From Aminivibrio pyruvatiphilus (GTDB lineage Bacteria > Synergistota > Synergistia > Synergistales > Aminobacteriaceae): a stretch of 64,000 bases of DNA. This document shows positions 40,697-50,752 of the stretch, piece after piece (position 1 is the first letter of the stretch; each line of letters begins with the position of its first letter). Both the position numbers and the translations under genes were made by a program. The notes below the pieces were generated by a model, which was given only the letters and a program-made list of their open reading frames with translations, did no database searches and was not told where the DNA came from. Location of the stretch: assembly GCF_004366815.1 (NCBI RefSeq), contig NZ_SORI01000006.1, positions 18,993-82,992 of the forward strand, read 5' to 3'.

Positions 40697-42184
40697 ATGG
40701 ACGTCATTTTCGAAAATCTTTCCATAGGCTTCGCCACGGCCATAACGGCCACCAACATTCTGTGGGTCTTCATCGGCGGCCTGCTGGGCACCATCATGGG
40801 CATGCTGCCCGGCCTCGGGCCCGCCACGGGGGTGGCCATCCTCATTCCCATTACCTACGGGATGAACCCGTCCACAGCCCTCATCACCATGTGCGCTGTC
40901 TACTACGGCGCCATGTTCGGCGGCTCCAGGGCATCCATCATGATCAACACTCCCGGCGACGCGTCGGCCATCGTGTCGTGCTTCGACGGCTATCCCATGA
41001 CCAAGAACGGTGAAGCGGGAGCGGCCCTGGCCATCTCCGCCATCGCGTCCTTCATCGGCGGCACCATCGGCATGGTCTTCCTCGTCTTCCTGACGGGTCC
41101 CATCGCCGCTGCGGCGCTGAAGTTCGGCCCTGCGGAAATGTTCTCCCTCATGCTCTTCGCCCTCGTGGCCACCATCACCCTGGCTGAAGGCAGCCTGCTC
41201 AAGGGCGTCATCGCCATGTGCATCGGCTTCATGCTTTCCACCATCGGCATCGACCCCCTCACGGGCATCATCCGCTTCACCTTCGGCGTGGAGGAACTGC
41301 AGGACGGCATCGATTTCCTCGTCGTGATGATCGGCGTCTACGCCATCTGCGAGGTTTTCAAGAACTACAAAAACCTCGACACCAAATACAGCCTCGACTC
41401 CCGCAGCATAGGCAAAGTCTGGGTGAGCTGGGCCCAGTTCAAAAAATGCATTATGCCCATGCTCCGCAGCTCTCCCCTCGGGTTCTTCGTGGGAGTGCTC
41501 CCGGGCATGGGAGCCAGCATCGCCACCTTCATGTCCTACGCCATGGAGAAGAACCTGAGCAAAACCCCCGAGAAGTTCGGCAAGGGAGCCATCGAGGGTC
41601 TTGCCGCCCCCGAGGCCGCCAACAATTCCTGCGCCGCCGGGGCCATGGTGCCTCTGCTGACCCTCGGCATTCCGGGATCGGGCACCACGGCGGTCATGCT
41701 CGGCGCCCTCATGATGCTCGGCGTCAGGCCGGGACCCATCCTCTTCTCCCAGTTCCCCGAGATCGCGTGGGGCGTCATCGCGTCCATACTGATCGGGAAC
41801 ATCATCCTCGTCATCATCAACCTCCCCCTGGCCATTCCGCTGGTACAGCTCCTCAAGATCCCCCAGAGGATCATGCTTCCCCTGATCCTCGGCATGGGCT
41901 TTATGGGGACCTATTTCCTGAACTACAGCTCCTTCGATTTCATTCTTGTCATGGCCTTCGCCCTCGGGGGGTACATCTTCTCCAAGCTGGAGATTCCCCT
42001 GCCGCCCCTGGTGCTGGCCCTGATCCTCGGAGGCACCACGGAACAGTCCTTCAGAAATTCCATGTCCCTCTCCGACGGTTCGCTGGCCATCTTCTTCCAG
42101 AAGCCCATCTCCGTGACCCTCATTGTCCTCGCCGCCGTGTCCCTGGTCTATTCGCTTCTGAAGAGGCGGAAGTACGCATCATGA
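40697..42184 (+). CDS. tctA: Tripartite tricarboxylate transporter large permease (TctA)
   Basis: A 495-residue permease with about 11-12 helices. The two TctA signature loops are present: GMLPGLGPATGVAILIP near residue 34 and GVLPGMGASIATFMSYA near 258. GGAGG lies before the ATG. It couples cation flux to uptake of the tricarboxylate delivered by TctC. Its stop overlaps the citE start (ATGA), tying transport to cleavage. Confidence 0.93.
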   Translation: MDVIFENLSIGFATAITATNILWVFIGGLLGTIMGMLPGLGPATGVAILIPITYGMNPSTALITMCAVYYGAMFGGSRASIMINTPGDASAIVSCFDGYPMTKNGEAGAALAISAIASFIGGTIGMVFLVFLTGPIAAAALKFGPAEMFSLMLFALVATITLAEGSLLKGVIAMCIGFMLSTIGIDPLTGIIRFTFGVEELQDGIDFLVVMIGVYAICEVFKNYKNLDTKYSLDSRSIGKVWVSWAQFKKCIMPMLRSSPLGFFVGVLPGMGASIATFMSYAMEKNLSKTPEKFGKGAIEGLAAPEAANNSCAAGAMVPLLTLGIPGSGTTAVMLGALMMLGVRPGPILFSQFPEIAWGVIASILIGNIILVIINLPLAIPLVQLLKIPQRIMLPLILGMGFMGTYFLNYSSFDFILVMAFALGGYIFSKLEIPLPPLVLALILGGTTEQSFRNSMSLSDGSLAIFFQKPISVTLIVLAAVSLVYSLLKRRKYAS

Positions 42185-43080
42185 ACCGAATTGACGGCCG
42201 GCCCCGGCGGTCACTGCTCTACATCCCGGGGAACAACCCGGGCATGATCCAGAACTGCGCCATCTACGGCTCGGACGGAGTCCTCCTCGACCTGGAGGAC
42301 TCCATCTCCATAACGGAGAAGGACGCCGCCCGGAAACTGGTGAAACATGCCCTGAGAACCCTGAATTTCGGCACCGTGGAACGGGTGGTGCGGATCAACG
42401 GCCGGGACACCCCCTTCTTTGAACGGGACCTCGGGGAGATCATCCCGGCCCGGCCGGACGCAGTCCGCATACCCAAGATCGACTCCCCTGACGACGTCAG
42501 GGCGGCGGACGACATCATCACCCGCCTTGAAGAAGAAAACGGCATGGAAAGGGGCTCCGTGAGGATCCATGCCATGCTTGAAACCGCCCGGGCCATCGTG
42601 AACGCATCCGCCATCGCGTCGTCGTCCCCCCGCATCCTGGGGCTCACCATCGGCGGCCAGGACCTGGCGGCCGACCTCGGAATCAAAATAACCAGGGAAG
42701 GCCTGGAGATGCTCTACGCCCGGAGCGCCGTTGTCCTGGCGGCGAAGGCTGCAGGCCTTCTTGCCTTCGACACTGTCTACACCGATATCGAGGATCTGGA
42801 GGGACTCCGCGAACAGGCCGCCATGAGCGTCGCCCTCGGCTTTTCCGGCAAGGCCGCCATCCACCCGTCCCAGATCGCCGTCATCCACGAGGCTTTCCGG
42901 CCCGACGAAAAGGACGTGCGGAAAGCGGAACGGATCGTCCGGGGGGCCCGGGAGGCGGAGGAACGGGGACTGGGAGTGGTGGCCGTGGACGGCCGCATGG
43001 TGGACGCCCCCGTGGTGGCCCAGGCGCAAAGGACCCTGGAACTCGCCCGCCTCGCGGGAATGGAGGTGGACGCCGAATGA
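42181..43080 (+). CDS. citE: Citrate lyase beta subunit (citryl-ACP lyase)
   Basis: A 299-residue CitE TIM-barrel enzyme. Motifs: SLLYIPGNNPGMI, the metal-site DLEDS, HAMLETA and GGQDLAADLG, then GKAAIHPSQI. It splits citryl-ACP into oxaloacetate and acetyl-ACP. The ATG overlaps the tctA stop; the longer open frame from 41218 lies inside tctA in a different frame and is not part of the protein. Its stop overlaps the citF start. Confidence 0.93.
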   Translation: MNRIDGRPRRSLLYIPGNNPGMIQNCAIYGSDGVLLDLEDSISITEKDAARKLVKHALRTLNFGTVERVVRINGRDTPFFERDLGEIIPARPDAVRIPKIDSPDDVRAADDIITRLEEENGMERGSVRIHAMLETARAIVNASAIASSSPRILGLTIGGQDLAADLGIKITREGLEMLYARSAVVLAAKAAGLLAFDTVYTDIEDLEGLREQAAMSVALGFSGKAAIHPSQIAVIHEAFRPDEKDVRKAERIVRGAREAEERGLGVVAVDGRMVDAPVVAQAQRTLELARLAGMEVDAE

Positions 43081-44642
43081 AAATCGAAACAGTGAAGAAC
43101 TCCATCGGCAGGGAGGTGCCTGTCCTCGTTCCCGGGCTCGGAGAATTCGCCCCCTTCGCGGGCCCCTATGCCCGGCTGGAAGGGGACTATGCATGGACGC
43201 CCCGGCTCTTCCCCAGGAAGGTGGCCGCCCCGTCCACGGACAAGGTCGCCGAAAGCCTCGAGGAGGCCATCCGCCGCTCGGGACTGGAGAGTGGCATGAC
43301 CATCTCCTTCCATCATCACATGCGGAACGGCGACTCCCTGGTCTGCCGGGTCCTGTTTCTTCTTGAAAAGATGGGCATCCGGAACATCACCCTCGCCCCG
43401 AGCTCCCTGGGCGACTGCCACGACTGCGTGGCCGAGATGGTCCGGAAGGGCGTGGTCAGCCGGCTGAACACCTCGGGCGTAAGGGGCGAGGTGGGCAGGG
43501 CCATCTCCGGCGGAAAATTCGAAGTGCCTGTGATGATCCGGAGCCACGGAGGACGGGCCCGGGCCATCGAGGAGGGCAGCCTGCACATCCACGCGGCCTT
43601 TCTCGCCGCCCCGGCCTGCGACAGGCTCGGAAACTTCACCGGCTCCTCGGGAAAGACCGCCTGCGGCTCCATGGGCTACGCCATGGTGGACGCCAGGTAC
43701 GCCGACCACGTCATCGCCGTCACCGACAATCTCGTGGAGTACCCCCTCGCGCCGAGGATCTCCGTGCCCCAGTACCTGGTGGACCAGGTGGCCGTGGTGG
43801 ATTCCATCGGCGACCCGTCGAAGATAGCCACCGGCGCCACCCGGGTCACCCGGGACCCGGTGCAGCTCCGCATCGCAGAGCTGGCCTTCGGTCTCATCCG
43901 TGCATCGGGTATGCTGAAGAACGGCTGTTCCTTCCAGACGGGAGGCGGCGGGCCGAGCCTTGCCGTGGCCCGGTACGTTAGGGAGTACATGAAAGAGCGG
44001 TCAATCAGGGGAAGCTACTGCATCGGGGGCATCACGGGCTACATGGCCGACATGCTCCGGGAGGGCCTCTTCACCGCCCTCTTCGACGTGCAGAGTTTCG
44101 ACGCCGCAGTGACCACATCCATGGCGGACAATCCGTACCACATGGAAGTGGACGTCTCCTGCTACGCCAACCCCTTCAACAAGGGATGCCTGGTGAACGA
44201 CCTGGACGTGGTGGTGCTGGCGGCCCTGGACGTGGACGCCGACTTCAACGTGGACGTCCTCACGGGGCACGACGGCATACTCCGGGGGGCGTCGGGAGGG
44301 CACTCCGACACGGCGGCGGGGGCTAAGCTCTCCGTCATCACCATCCCCTCCATGCGGAACGGCGTACCGTCCATCCGGGAGCGGGTCCAGACTGTGGTCA
44401 CCCCGGGAGAGACCGTGGACGCCATCGTCACCGAGCGGGGTATCGCAATCAATCCCCGGAGGGAGGACCTCCGGTCCGCCGCCCTGGACGCAGGCCTTCC
44501 GGTGAAGGATATCCGGCAGCTCAAGGCGGAGATCGAGAAGATCACGGGAATCCCCGACGAGGTGAAGTTCTCCGGTGAGATCGTGGGGCTCGTGGAATAC
44601 CGGGACGGCACCATCATCGACACCATCCGGAAGGTTCTGTAA
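43077..44642 (+). CDS. citF: Citrate lyase alpha subunit (citrate:acetyl-ACP transferase)
   Basis: A 521-residue CitF, the expected length. Recognisable blocks are the N-terminal GREVPVLVPGLG, FHHHMRNGDSL, NTSGVRGEVGRAISGGKF, SIRGSYCIGGITGYM and GHDGILRGASGGHSDTAAG. It exchanges the acetyl group on CitD for citrate before CitE cleavage. It overlaps citE by 4 bases and ends at a strong terminator. With citC, citD and citXG across the gntR gap, the full citrate lyase set is present. Confidence 0.94.
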   Translation: MKIETVKNSIGREVPVLVPGLGEFAPFAGPYARLEGDYAWTPRLFPRKVAAPSTDKVAESLEEAIRRSGLESGMTISFHHHMRNGDSLVCRVLFLLEKMGIRNITLAPSSLGDCHDCVAEMVRKGVVSRLNTSGVRGEVGRAISGGKFEVPVMIRSHGGRARAIEEGSLHIHAAFLAAPACDRLGNFTGSSGKTACGSMGYAMVDARYADHVIAVTDNLVEYPLAPRISVPQYLVDQVAVVDSIGDPSKIATGATRVTRDPVQLRIAELAFGLIRASGMLKNGCSFQTGGGGPSLAVARYVREYMKERSIRGSYCIGGITGYMADMLREGLFTALFDVQSFDAAVTTSMADNPYHMEVDVSCYANPFNKGCLVNDLDVVVLAALDVDADFNVDVLTGHDGILRGASGGHSDTAAGAKLSVITIPSMRNGVPSIRERVQTVVTPGETVDAIVTERGIAINPRREDLRSAALDAGLPVKDIRQLKAEIEKITGIPDEVKFSGEIVGLVEYRDGTIIDTIRKVL

Positions 44643-44658
44643 GCCCTCTGAAGCAAAC

Positions 44659-44696
44659 GGGCCCGCCCAAACAACCGGGGCGGGCCCTGTTTTTTC
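44659..44696 (+). terminator. Intrinsic terminator after citF
   Basis: GGGCCCGCCC (44659-44668) and GGGCGGGCCC (44678-44687) form a perfect 10-bp stem followed by TGTTTTTT, in the 59-base gap between converging genes. Confidence 0.9.
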
Positions 44697-44701
44697 ATTC
44701 G

Positions 44702-45493
44702 TCACGGCACCGCCTTCACCATACCTCCGTCAGCGAGGATGGTCTGCCCGGTAATGTAGGTGTTCGCCTCTGAGCCCAGAAAGACGGCGAGCCTGCCGTA
44801 CTCCGCCGGGTCGCCGTACCGCCCCAGGGGAATGCGGGAGAGGGCGGTCCTGCTCACGTCCTCCACGGGAAGGCCTTTCCGCTCGGCCAGCGCCCGGTCA
44901 AGCTGCCGGATCCGCTCTGTGTCGAACCGGCCCGGCCCGATGGCGTTCACCAGGATGCCGTAGGGGGCGAACTCCGCCGACAGGGTCTTGGTCAGACCAA
45001 CGACTCCGAGACGGAAGGTGTTGGAGAGAATCAGGTTTTCCAGCACTTCCCTGACGGAGGAGGATGTGGAGTTGATGATCCTCCCCCATCCCTTCGCCTT
45101 CATCAGGGGCAGCACCTCACGGGTCGCCCGCACGCAGCTCAGCAGGGTCAGCTCAAAGGCCTTCACCCACGTCTCGTCGTCAAAGCTCTCGAAGGTGCCC
45201 GCAGGAGGCCCGCCGGCATTGTTCACCAGAACATCCACGGAACCGGTCTTCTCCGAGGCGAAAGCCACAAGCCGCTTCAGATCCCCGGGCCGGGTGACGT
45301 CGCACGGGAGATAGCGGGGACGCCTGCCGGAGATTTTTTCCAGGTCCGCCGCCGCGGCTGCGAGCTTTTCTTCTCCCCTGCCGGAAATCACCACGAGAGC
45401 ACCCTCCTTCAGGAATTCTCCCGCCACCGCCTTGCCCAATCCCGACCCCGAGGCCAGGACAAGGACCGTTTTGTCTGTGAGTCCAAAATCCAT
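44702..45493 (-). CDS. Atypical short-chain dehydrogenase/reductase lacking the catalytic Tyr-Lys pair
   Basis: A 263-residue SDR-fold protein. The ATG at 45493 has AAGGAGGG 6 bases upstream. The cofactor loop is altered to ASGSGLGKA (normally TGxxxGIG) and the structural NNAG is present (LVNNAGGPP). In the active-site region the usual S...YxxxK is replaced: NSTSSSVREVLENLILSNTFR, with Leu-Ser-Asn-Thr-Phe-Arg where Tyr and Lys are expected. This fits the known BKR-like SDR subgroup that does not match the catalytic tetrad. Its reaction is unknown and it may not be an ordinary oxidoreductase. Monocistronic. Confidence 0.82.
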   Translation of the reverse strand: MDFGLTDKTVLVLASGSGLGKAVAGEFLKEGALVVISGRGEEKLAAAAADLEKISGRRPRYLPCDVTRPGDLKRLVAFASEKTGSVDVLVNNAGGPPAGTFESFDDETWVKAFELTLLSCVRATREVLPLMKAKGWGRIINSTSSSVREVLENLILSNTFRLGVVGLTKTLSAEFAPYGILVNAIGPGRFDTERIRQLDRALAERKGLPVEDVSRTALSRIPLGRYGDPAEYGRLAVFLGSEANTYITGQTILADGGMVKAVP

Positions 45494-45530
45494 GATCATC
45501 CCTCCTTCGGAATATCACAGCATTGAACCA

Positions 45531-45560
45531 ATTATACCCCACCCCCTTTATTTATGTTAA
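45531..45560 (-). promoter_or_regulatory. Promoter of the atypical SDR gene
   Basis: On the minus strand TTAACA (45555-45560) and TATAAT (45531-45536) are separated by 18 bases, about 35 bases before the coding sequence. Confidence 0.65.
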
Positions 45561-45657
45561 ATGCATTGCATGCCCTGCGGACTATTCCCAAATCACCGGG
45601 AATGCCGTACAATAAGGCACCACAGCGGAAAATCCTTTGAAAAACAGGAGGTATCCC

Positions 45658-47433
45658 ATGAACAAACTTACCCTGCGAGCCCGTCTCTGGATCCTTGCGC
45701 TGGTTCCCGTCCTCGGCGTTATCGGGACGTCGGTTTTCTCCATGTACTCGGCAAACTCGGTCTATTCGGACCTCCTTGAACGGATCCACAAGGAAGCCTT
45801 CGTGGCCCAGAGCCTGGTCATCAACGGCGACCGGGATCTCTACCAGGCCCTGGTCGCCAAGCAGGCCCTCCTTGCCGGGGGTCCGGGGCCCGATTTCGAG
45901 AAAAATCTGAAGGATTTCCGGGAGAACGTGGTCCAGGTGAAGGACAGGCTCAACCGGGCGGAACAGATTCTTTCAGCCCACAGGAGCGGCTGGTCCGACT
46001 TCCGCCTCGAGGGGAAGCCGGAGTCCATATTCGACGAATTTACCGCCCTGAAGGCCGATTTCCCGCGATGGGAAACCGCATCGGAGAAACAGATCGAGGA
46101 CGTCAGGACCGGAAAGACCGCACCGGGTGCCTCGGGCGAGATCGAGGACGCCCTGTTCAAGACAGTCCGGGGCAATATCAACGACATCGGCGAAATACTC
46201 GACCTCGGTGCGGAGGACAGTGCCGCGGACAACCGCTCCAGGATGGACAGGACGAACATGACCGTTTTCGCCGTGGTTCTGGCTGTGGCCCTGGCAGCCC
46301 TGGTCCTCGCCTTCACCACCATCCGGGCGATCCGCCGGGCCGTGGACCGCATTCTCTCCGCTTCGGAGGCCGGCAGGGAGGGGAATCTCACGGTCCGGAC
46401 CTCCCTGGACGGCTCCGACGAGCTCGCGGCGGTGGGCGGAGCCCTCGACGGCATGCTCGACAGCCTCAGAAAAGTGGTGACGGACATCCAGCAGAAGTCG
46501 GCCGCGCTTTCGGCCCTCTCGGAAACCACGGCGGCTTCCTGCGAGGAAGTGACCAGCACCACCAACGAGGTGGCGGAGAGCAACTCCCGCCTTGCGGAAG
46601 AGGTGAACAGGGGCAGGACCGGCGCCGGGGAGGCGTCGAAAATGGTCCGGGAGATGAACTCCATCATCCTCTCCGCCAAGGAACTGGCGTCAAGCGCCGA
46701 CCAGAACTCCCGCCAGATGGCGGCCGCGGCGGCCAGGGGCAAAGAGACGGTGGCCCAGTCCATCGGCCACATGGAAAACATCCGGAACGCCGTGGGCGAG
46801 ACGGAAAAACTCATCACCGACCTCAACAACTACTCGGCCAGGATCGGCGTGGTGGGCACCACCATCACCTCCCTGGCCGACCAGACCAATCTTCTCGCCC
46901 TGAACGCCGCCATCGAGGCGGCCCGGGCAGGAGAGGCCGGACGGGGATTCGCCGTGGTGGCCGAGGAAGTCCGGAAGCTGGCGGAACAGTCCCAGCAGGG
47001 TGCCCGGGAAGTGGCGGAGCTTGTGGGCAAGATCCTGGAGGGGACGGAGTCGGCGGTAAAATCCATGGAGACGAGCCGGAAGGGCGTGGAAGAAGGTGTG
47101 TCCATCGCCCACGTGGCGGGAGAAGCCCTGGAGAAGATCATGGACGCCACGAAAAGCTCCGTGGAGGACATCCGGCGCATCATCGCCGCCACCGATAAGG
47201 AGGCGGAACAGTCCGGCCGCGTCATAGCCCTAATCGAGGACACGGCATCGGTCATGGGCAACGCCGACGAGCAGGTCCAGAACGTGGCCGCTTCCATGGA
47301 GGAAACCGCCGCCGCCATGGAGAGCGTGGCCACAGGGGCCACGGAGGTGAGCGCCACCGCGGAGGACCTGCGGAAGATCACGGAGCGCTTCATCGTCGAC
47401 GGCACCCCGCCCCGGGGTCTCGCCCTCCGGTAA
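45658..47433 (+). CDS. Methyl-accepting chemotaxis protein
   Basis: A 591-residue transmembrane chemoreceptor. TM1 is about 9-30, a helical periplasmic sensor spans 31-200, TM2 is 201-221, and a HAMP domain follows. The cytoplasmic signalling helices have the conserved tip E420[21 protein letters not shown]. Alanine/glutamate pairs suitable for methylation lie on both flanks. The ATG at 45658 has AGGAGG 6 bases upstream. No other chemotaxis genes are in the window; the ligand is unknown, and the sensor region resembles helical-bundle domains such as 4HB or HBM. Confidence 0.92.
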   Translation: MNKLTLRARLWILALVPVLGVIGTSVFSMYSANSVYSDLLERIHKEAFVAQSLVINGDRDLYQALVAKQALLAGGPGPDFEKNLKDFRENVVQVKDRLNRAEQILSAHRSGWSDFRLEGKPESIFDEFTALKADFPRWETASEKQIEDVRTGKTAPGASGEIEDALFKTVRGNINDIGEILDLGAEDSAADNRSRMDRTNMTVFAVVLAVALAALVLAFTTIRAIRRAVDRILSASEAGREGNLTVRTSLDGSDELAAVGGALDGMLDSLRKVVTDIQQKSAALSALSETTAASCEEVTSTTNEVAESNSRLAEEVNRGRTGAGEASKMVREMNSIILSAKELASSADQNSRQMAAAAARGKETVAQSIGHMENIRNAVGETEKLITDLNNYSARIGVVGTTITSLADQTNLLALNAAIEAARAGEAGRGFAVVAEEVRKLAEQSQQGAREVAELVGKILEGTESAVKSMETSRKGVEEGVSIAHVAGEALEKIMDATKSSVEDIRRIIAATDKEAEQSGRVIALIEDTASVMGNADEQVQNVAASMEETAAAMESVATGATEVSATAEDLRKITERFIVDGTPPRGLALR

Positions 47434-47450
47434 AAGTAAAAAGTCGGAAA

Positions 47451-47480
47451 AAAAGGGGCCTTCCGGCCCCTTTTTCTTTT
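47451..47480. terminator. Bidirectional terminator between the chemoreceptor and ridA
   Basis: AAAAGGGGCC and GGCCCCTTTT form a perfect stem around TTCC, with T runs on both strands. Confidence 0.88.
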
Positions 47481-47493
47481 TGCTCTGCCGCCC

Positions 47494-47868
47494 TCAGTCC
47501 AGCTCGGCGATGACGTCGATCTCGACAAGGATGTCGAGGAGGTCGCTTCCCACCGTCGTCCTCACGGGGAAGGGTTCGTTGAAGAACTCCCTGTAGACCT
47601 CGTTGAACGCCCTGAAATCTTTCGTGACCTCCTGGAGATGGGCCGTCACCTTCACCACGTGGTCCATGGAGGCTCCTGCGGCCTCCAGGATGGCCTGCAC
47701 GTTCTTCAGGGTCTGCCGTGTCTGTTCGGCAACACCCTCGGGCTTCGTTCCCGTTTCGGCATTGAAGGGCCCCTGCCCCGACACGTATACCCGCTTTCCG
47801 CAGATGAGCCCCTGGGAATAGGGTCCCACCGGATTCGGCGCCTTGTCTGTCCGGACAACTTTTTTCAT
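47494..47868 (-). CDS. ridA: RidA family reactive-intermediate deaminase
   Basis: A 124-residue YjgF/YER057c/UK114-family protein. It starts TDKAPNPVGPYSQG and has VYVSGQGPFN and the catalytic-type Arg in the C-terminal PVRTTVGSDL region, with VEIDVIAEL at the end. RidA proteins hydrolyse enamines and imines released by PLP enzymes, here perhaps by the SelA-like lyase encoded upstream in the same unit. The ATG at 47868 has GGAGG 8 bases upstream. It is the last gene of the dpp-like operon, 44 bases after the dppF-like gene. Confidence 0.88.
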   Translation of the reverse strand: MKKVVRTDKAPNPVGPYSQGLICGKRVYVSGQGPFNAETGTKPEGVAEQTRQTLKNVQAILEAAGASMDHVVKVTAHLQEVTKDFRAFNEVYREFFNEPFPVRTTVGSDLLDILVEIDVIAELD

Positions 47869-47912
47869 GTGTTCTTCCTCCTTTTCGATTATCTCCGTTG
47901 TTCCAGTGCACA

Positions 47913-48884
47913 TCAGTCATACAGATGGCATGCGGCGAAGTGGCCCTCTTTTCGCTCCACAAGATCTGGCACTTCCCGGCTGCAGCGGTCCATCACCCTG
48001 AAACACCTGGGATGGAACGGGCATCCCTGCGGAGGGTTGAGGGGGCTCGGCACGTCCCCCTTCAATATGATCCTCTCGCTCTTTTTCCCCGGCTCCGGGA
48101 CAGGCGCGGCGGAAAGCAGGGCCTGGGTATAGGGATGCAGGGGGGAGGAGAAAAGAACATCCGTCCGGGCCGTCTCGACAATGCGCCCGAGGTACATGAC
48201 GGCCACTCTGTCGCTGATGTGTTTCACCACGCTGAGATCATGGGCTATGAACAGGTAGGTCAGGGACAGTTTTTCCCGCAGTTCCGCCAGGAGGTTGATG
48301 ACCTGGGCCTGAATCGAGACATCCAGGGCCGACACAGGCTCGTCGGCCACCACCAGGGACGGGTGGAGAACAAGGGCTCTGGCGATGCCGATGCGCTGCC
48401 GCTGGCCTCCGCTGAACTCGAAAGCGTATCGGTTCAGAACTGACGAATCCAGCCCCACCTCTTCCAGGATCTGAACGACCCTGTCATCCCGCTCCGCCCG
48501 TGATGAGGCGAGACCATGGGCTGCCAGCGGCTCCCCCACGATGGCGGAGACGGTCATCCGGGGGTCGAGGGACGCGAAGGGGTCCTGGAACACCATCTGG
48601 AAATTCCGTCTCGCCCGGCGAAGCTCCTCGCCTCCGAGGGCCAGCAGGTTCTTCTCCCGGAACAGCACCTCCCCGGAGGTTACCGGCAGGAGCCGCAGCA
48701 CCGCCCGTCCGGTGGTGGACTTGCCGCAGCCCGACTCGCCCACGAGGCCCAGGGTCTCCCCTTTGTCCAGGTGGAAGGAAACTCCGTCCACCGCCTTCAC
48801 ATGGGCCGTAACGCGCTGCAGAAGCCCCGACCGCACGGGAAAATGCTTCTTCAGGTTTCTGACGTCAAGCAGGCGGTCCGTCAT
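47913..48884 (-). CDS. dppF: Oligopeptide/dipeptide ABC transporter ATPase (DppF/OppF)
   Basis: A 323-residue ATPase: Walker [10 protein letters not shown], signature [15 protein letters not shown], Walker [13 protein letters not shown], and the C-terminal oligopeptide-transporter extension with GCPFHPRC. It pairs with the DppD-like ATPase encoded upstream, whose stop overlaps its start (ATGA). Dpp/Opp systems take up peptides, but in this neighbourhood the cargo may be an N-acylated amino acid or amino-sugar acid. Confidence 0.92.
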   Translation of the reverse strand: MTDRLLDVRNLKKHFPVRSGLLQRVTAHVKAVDGVSFHLDKGETLGLVGESGCGKSTTGRAVLRLLPVTSGEVLFREKNLLALGGEELRRARRNFQMVFQDPFASLDPRMTVSAIVGEPLAAHGLASSRAERDDRVVQILEEVGLDSSVLNRYAFEFSGGQRQRIGIARALVLHPSLVVADEPVSALDVSIQAQVINLLAELREKLSLTYLFIAHDLSVVKHISDRVAVMYLGRIVETARTDVLFSSPLHPYTQALLSAAPVPEPGKKSERIILKGDVPSPLNPPQGCPFHPRCFRVMDRCSREVPDLVERKEGHFAACHLYD

Positions 48885-49897
48885 TTCGCTCCCCCTCCTT
48901 CCATCGGGGCCCGAAGTTCATGCCAGCGCCTGCACCGCACAAAGTGTCCGGGTCCGGCCTCGTGCAGGGGAGGTTCCGCGGCGCCGCAGAGGTCTTCGGC
49001 ATAGACGCAGCGGTTCCTGAACTTGCACCCGGAGGGCAGCGTTTCAAGGGAAGGGACCATTCCGGGGATTGCCCTCAGGTGTTTCACCCTTCCCTCCATC
49101 CTGGGTATGGAATCCAGCAGGCCCCTCGTGTAGGGGTGCAGGGGGGTGCGGAACAGCTCTTCGGTGGAGGCGTGCTCCAGGATTCTGCCGGCGTACATCA
49201 CGGCCACTCTCTGGGCTGACTCCGCCACTATTCCCAGGTTATGGGTGATGAGGAGCACCGACATGGTGCGCTCTTTTTTCAGGCCTTCCATCAGGTCCAG
49301 TATCTGGGCCTGGATGGTCACGTCGAGGGCCGTGGTGGGCTCGTCGGCGATGAGCAGCTCCGGATCAAGGGAGAGGGCCATGGCGATCATCACCCGCTGC
49401 CGCATCCCTCCGCTCAGAAGATGAGGGTAGGAGTCCACCCGTTTTTCCGGCCCCGGAATGCCCACTTTCGCCAGCATTTCGACGGCCCTGTCCCGGGCTT
49501 CCCTTCGTGACATGGCTCCGTGGGCCAGGATACCCTCCACTATCTGGTCTCCCACCGTGTAGACGGGGTTCAGGGACGTCATGGGTTCCTGGAAGATCAT
49601 GGAGATGTCCTTTCCCCGGATGTTCATCATCTCTTCGTTGCTCAGCTCCGCCAGGTTTCTGCCCTTGAACGTTATGCCGCCGCCGCAGATCTTTCCGTGG
49701 GGACGGGGCACAAGGCCCATCACCGCCAGGGACGTCATGGATTTGCCGCTCCCCGACTCCCCCACCAGTCCGAGGGTTTCTCCCCTCGCTATGGAGAGGC
49801 TCACTCCGTCCACCGGAAAAATGTGCCCTGAAGCCGAAGGAAAGCTGACCCTGAGATCCCGTATTTCAAGGAGGGGTGTATTTGTTTTCGGCAGCAT
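48881..49897 (-). CDS. dppD: Oligopeptide/dipeptide ABC transporter ATPase (DppD/OppD)
   Basis: A 338-residue ATPase: Walker [10 protein letters not shown], signature [15 protein letters not shown], Walker [13 protein letters not shown], and a C-terminal extension with the cysteine pair in [15 protein letters not shown], which in some members binds an iron-sulfur cluster. It is 3 bases after dppC and overlaps dppF. Confidence 0.92.
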   Translation of the reverse strand: MLPKTNTPLLEIRDLRVSFPSASGHIFPVDGVSLSIARGETLGLVGESGSGKSMTSLAVMGLVPRPHGKICGGGITFKGRNLAELSNEEMMNIRGKDISMIFQEPMTSLNPVYTVGDQIVEGILAHGAMSRREARDRAVEMLAKVGIPGPEKRVDSYPHLLSGGMRQRVMIAMALSLDPELLIADEPTTALDVTIQAQILDLMEGLKKERTMSVLLITHNLGIVAESAQRVAVMYAGRILEHASTEELFRTPLHPYTRGLLDSIPRMEGRVKHLRAIPGMVPSLETLPSGCKFRNRCVYAEDLCGAAEPPLHEAGPGHFVRCRRWHELRAPMEGGGAK

Positions 49898-49900
49898 GGC

Positions 49901-50740
49901 TCACACCCCCTCGATGTCCCGGCGGAAGTGCGGGTCAAGCCGGTCGCGGAGGACATCTCCCACAAGGTTGAAGGAAAGGACGGTCAGGACGATGCAGGCT
50001 CCCGGGAAAATAAGGAGCCACGGCGCCCTCGTGAGGTACATCCTGCCCTCGCTCAGCATGTTGCCCCAGCTCGGGATGGACGGCGGAATGCCGAGACCGA
50101 GAAAGTCCAGGGCCGCCATGTCCAGGAGGGAAAAGGCGAAGGTGAACGTGGCCTGGACGATGAGGGGGGACATCATGTTGGGCAGAATATGCTTCAGGAT
50201 GATCCATTTCTGCTTCACTCCCGAAGCAATGGCGGCTTCGATGTACGGCTCCTCCCGGAGCTTCAGGGTCAGGCCGTAGACGATCCGGGTTGTCCGGGTG
50301 AGATAGGTGGCCCCCACGGCAATGATCACATTCCCCATGCCCCGCCCGAGGATGGAGACGAGCACCAGGGCGAGGAGCAGCGGAGGAAAGGCCATGAGGA
50401 CATCGATTAGGCGCATGAGGTACGGCTCGATCCTTCTGAAGTACCCGGACGACACGCCGATGAGCACGCCGATGGAAAGTGAAAAAAGGATGACCCCCGC
50501 GGATCCTGTGAGGCTCGTCCGTGCTCCGAACACCACCCGGCTGAAAATGTCCCTGCCGAAATTGTCGGTCCCGAAATAGTAGGTCCCGTCAGGGGAGCGG
50601 AGCTTGTCCACGGTGTTCATCTCCTGGGGATCGAAGGTGGCGAGATACGGGGCGAGCAGGGCCGAAACGACCAGCACCCCTATGATGAGGAGCCCGGCGA
50701 GAGCAATTTTTCTCCTGTAAAAGGCCGAAAGAAATTTCAT
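49901..50740 (-). CDS. dppC: Peptide ABC transporter permease (DppC)
   Basis: A 279-residue permease with an N-terminal OppC-type helix and five further helices. The EAA loop reads EAAIASGVKQKWIILKHILP (about residue 175). The segment YYFGTDNFGRDIFSRV is typical of DppC/OppC. It lies 12 bases after dppB. Confidence 0.92.
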   Translation of the reverse strand: MKFLSAFYRRKIALAGLLIIGVLVVSALLAPYLATFDPQEMNTVDKLRSPDGTYYFGTDNFGRDIFSRVVFGARTSLTGSAGVILFSLSIGVLIGVSSGYFRRIEPYLMRLIDVLMAFPPLLLALVLVSILGRGMGNVIIAVGATYLTRTTRIVYGLTLKLREEPYIEAAIASGVKQKWIILKHILPNMMSPLIVQATFTFAFSLLDMAALDFLGLGIPPSIPSWGNMLSEGRMYLTRAPWLLIFPGACIVLTVLSFNLVGDVLRDRLDPHFRRDIEGV

Positions 50741-50752
50741 GGTCCGCCCCTC

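Noticed and set aside
41218-43080. 620-codon reading that includes citE
   Set aside because: The first 320 codons lie inside tctA in another frame; citE starts at the ATG overlapping the tctA stop.
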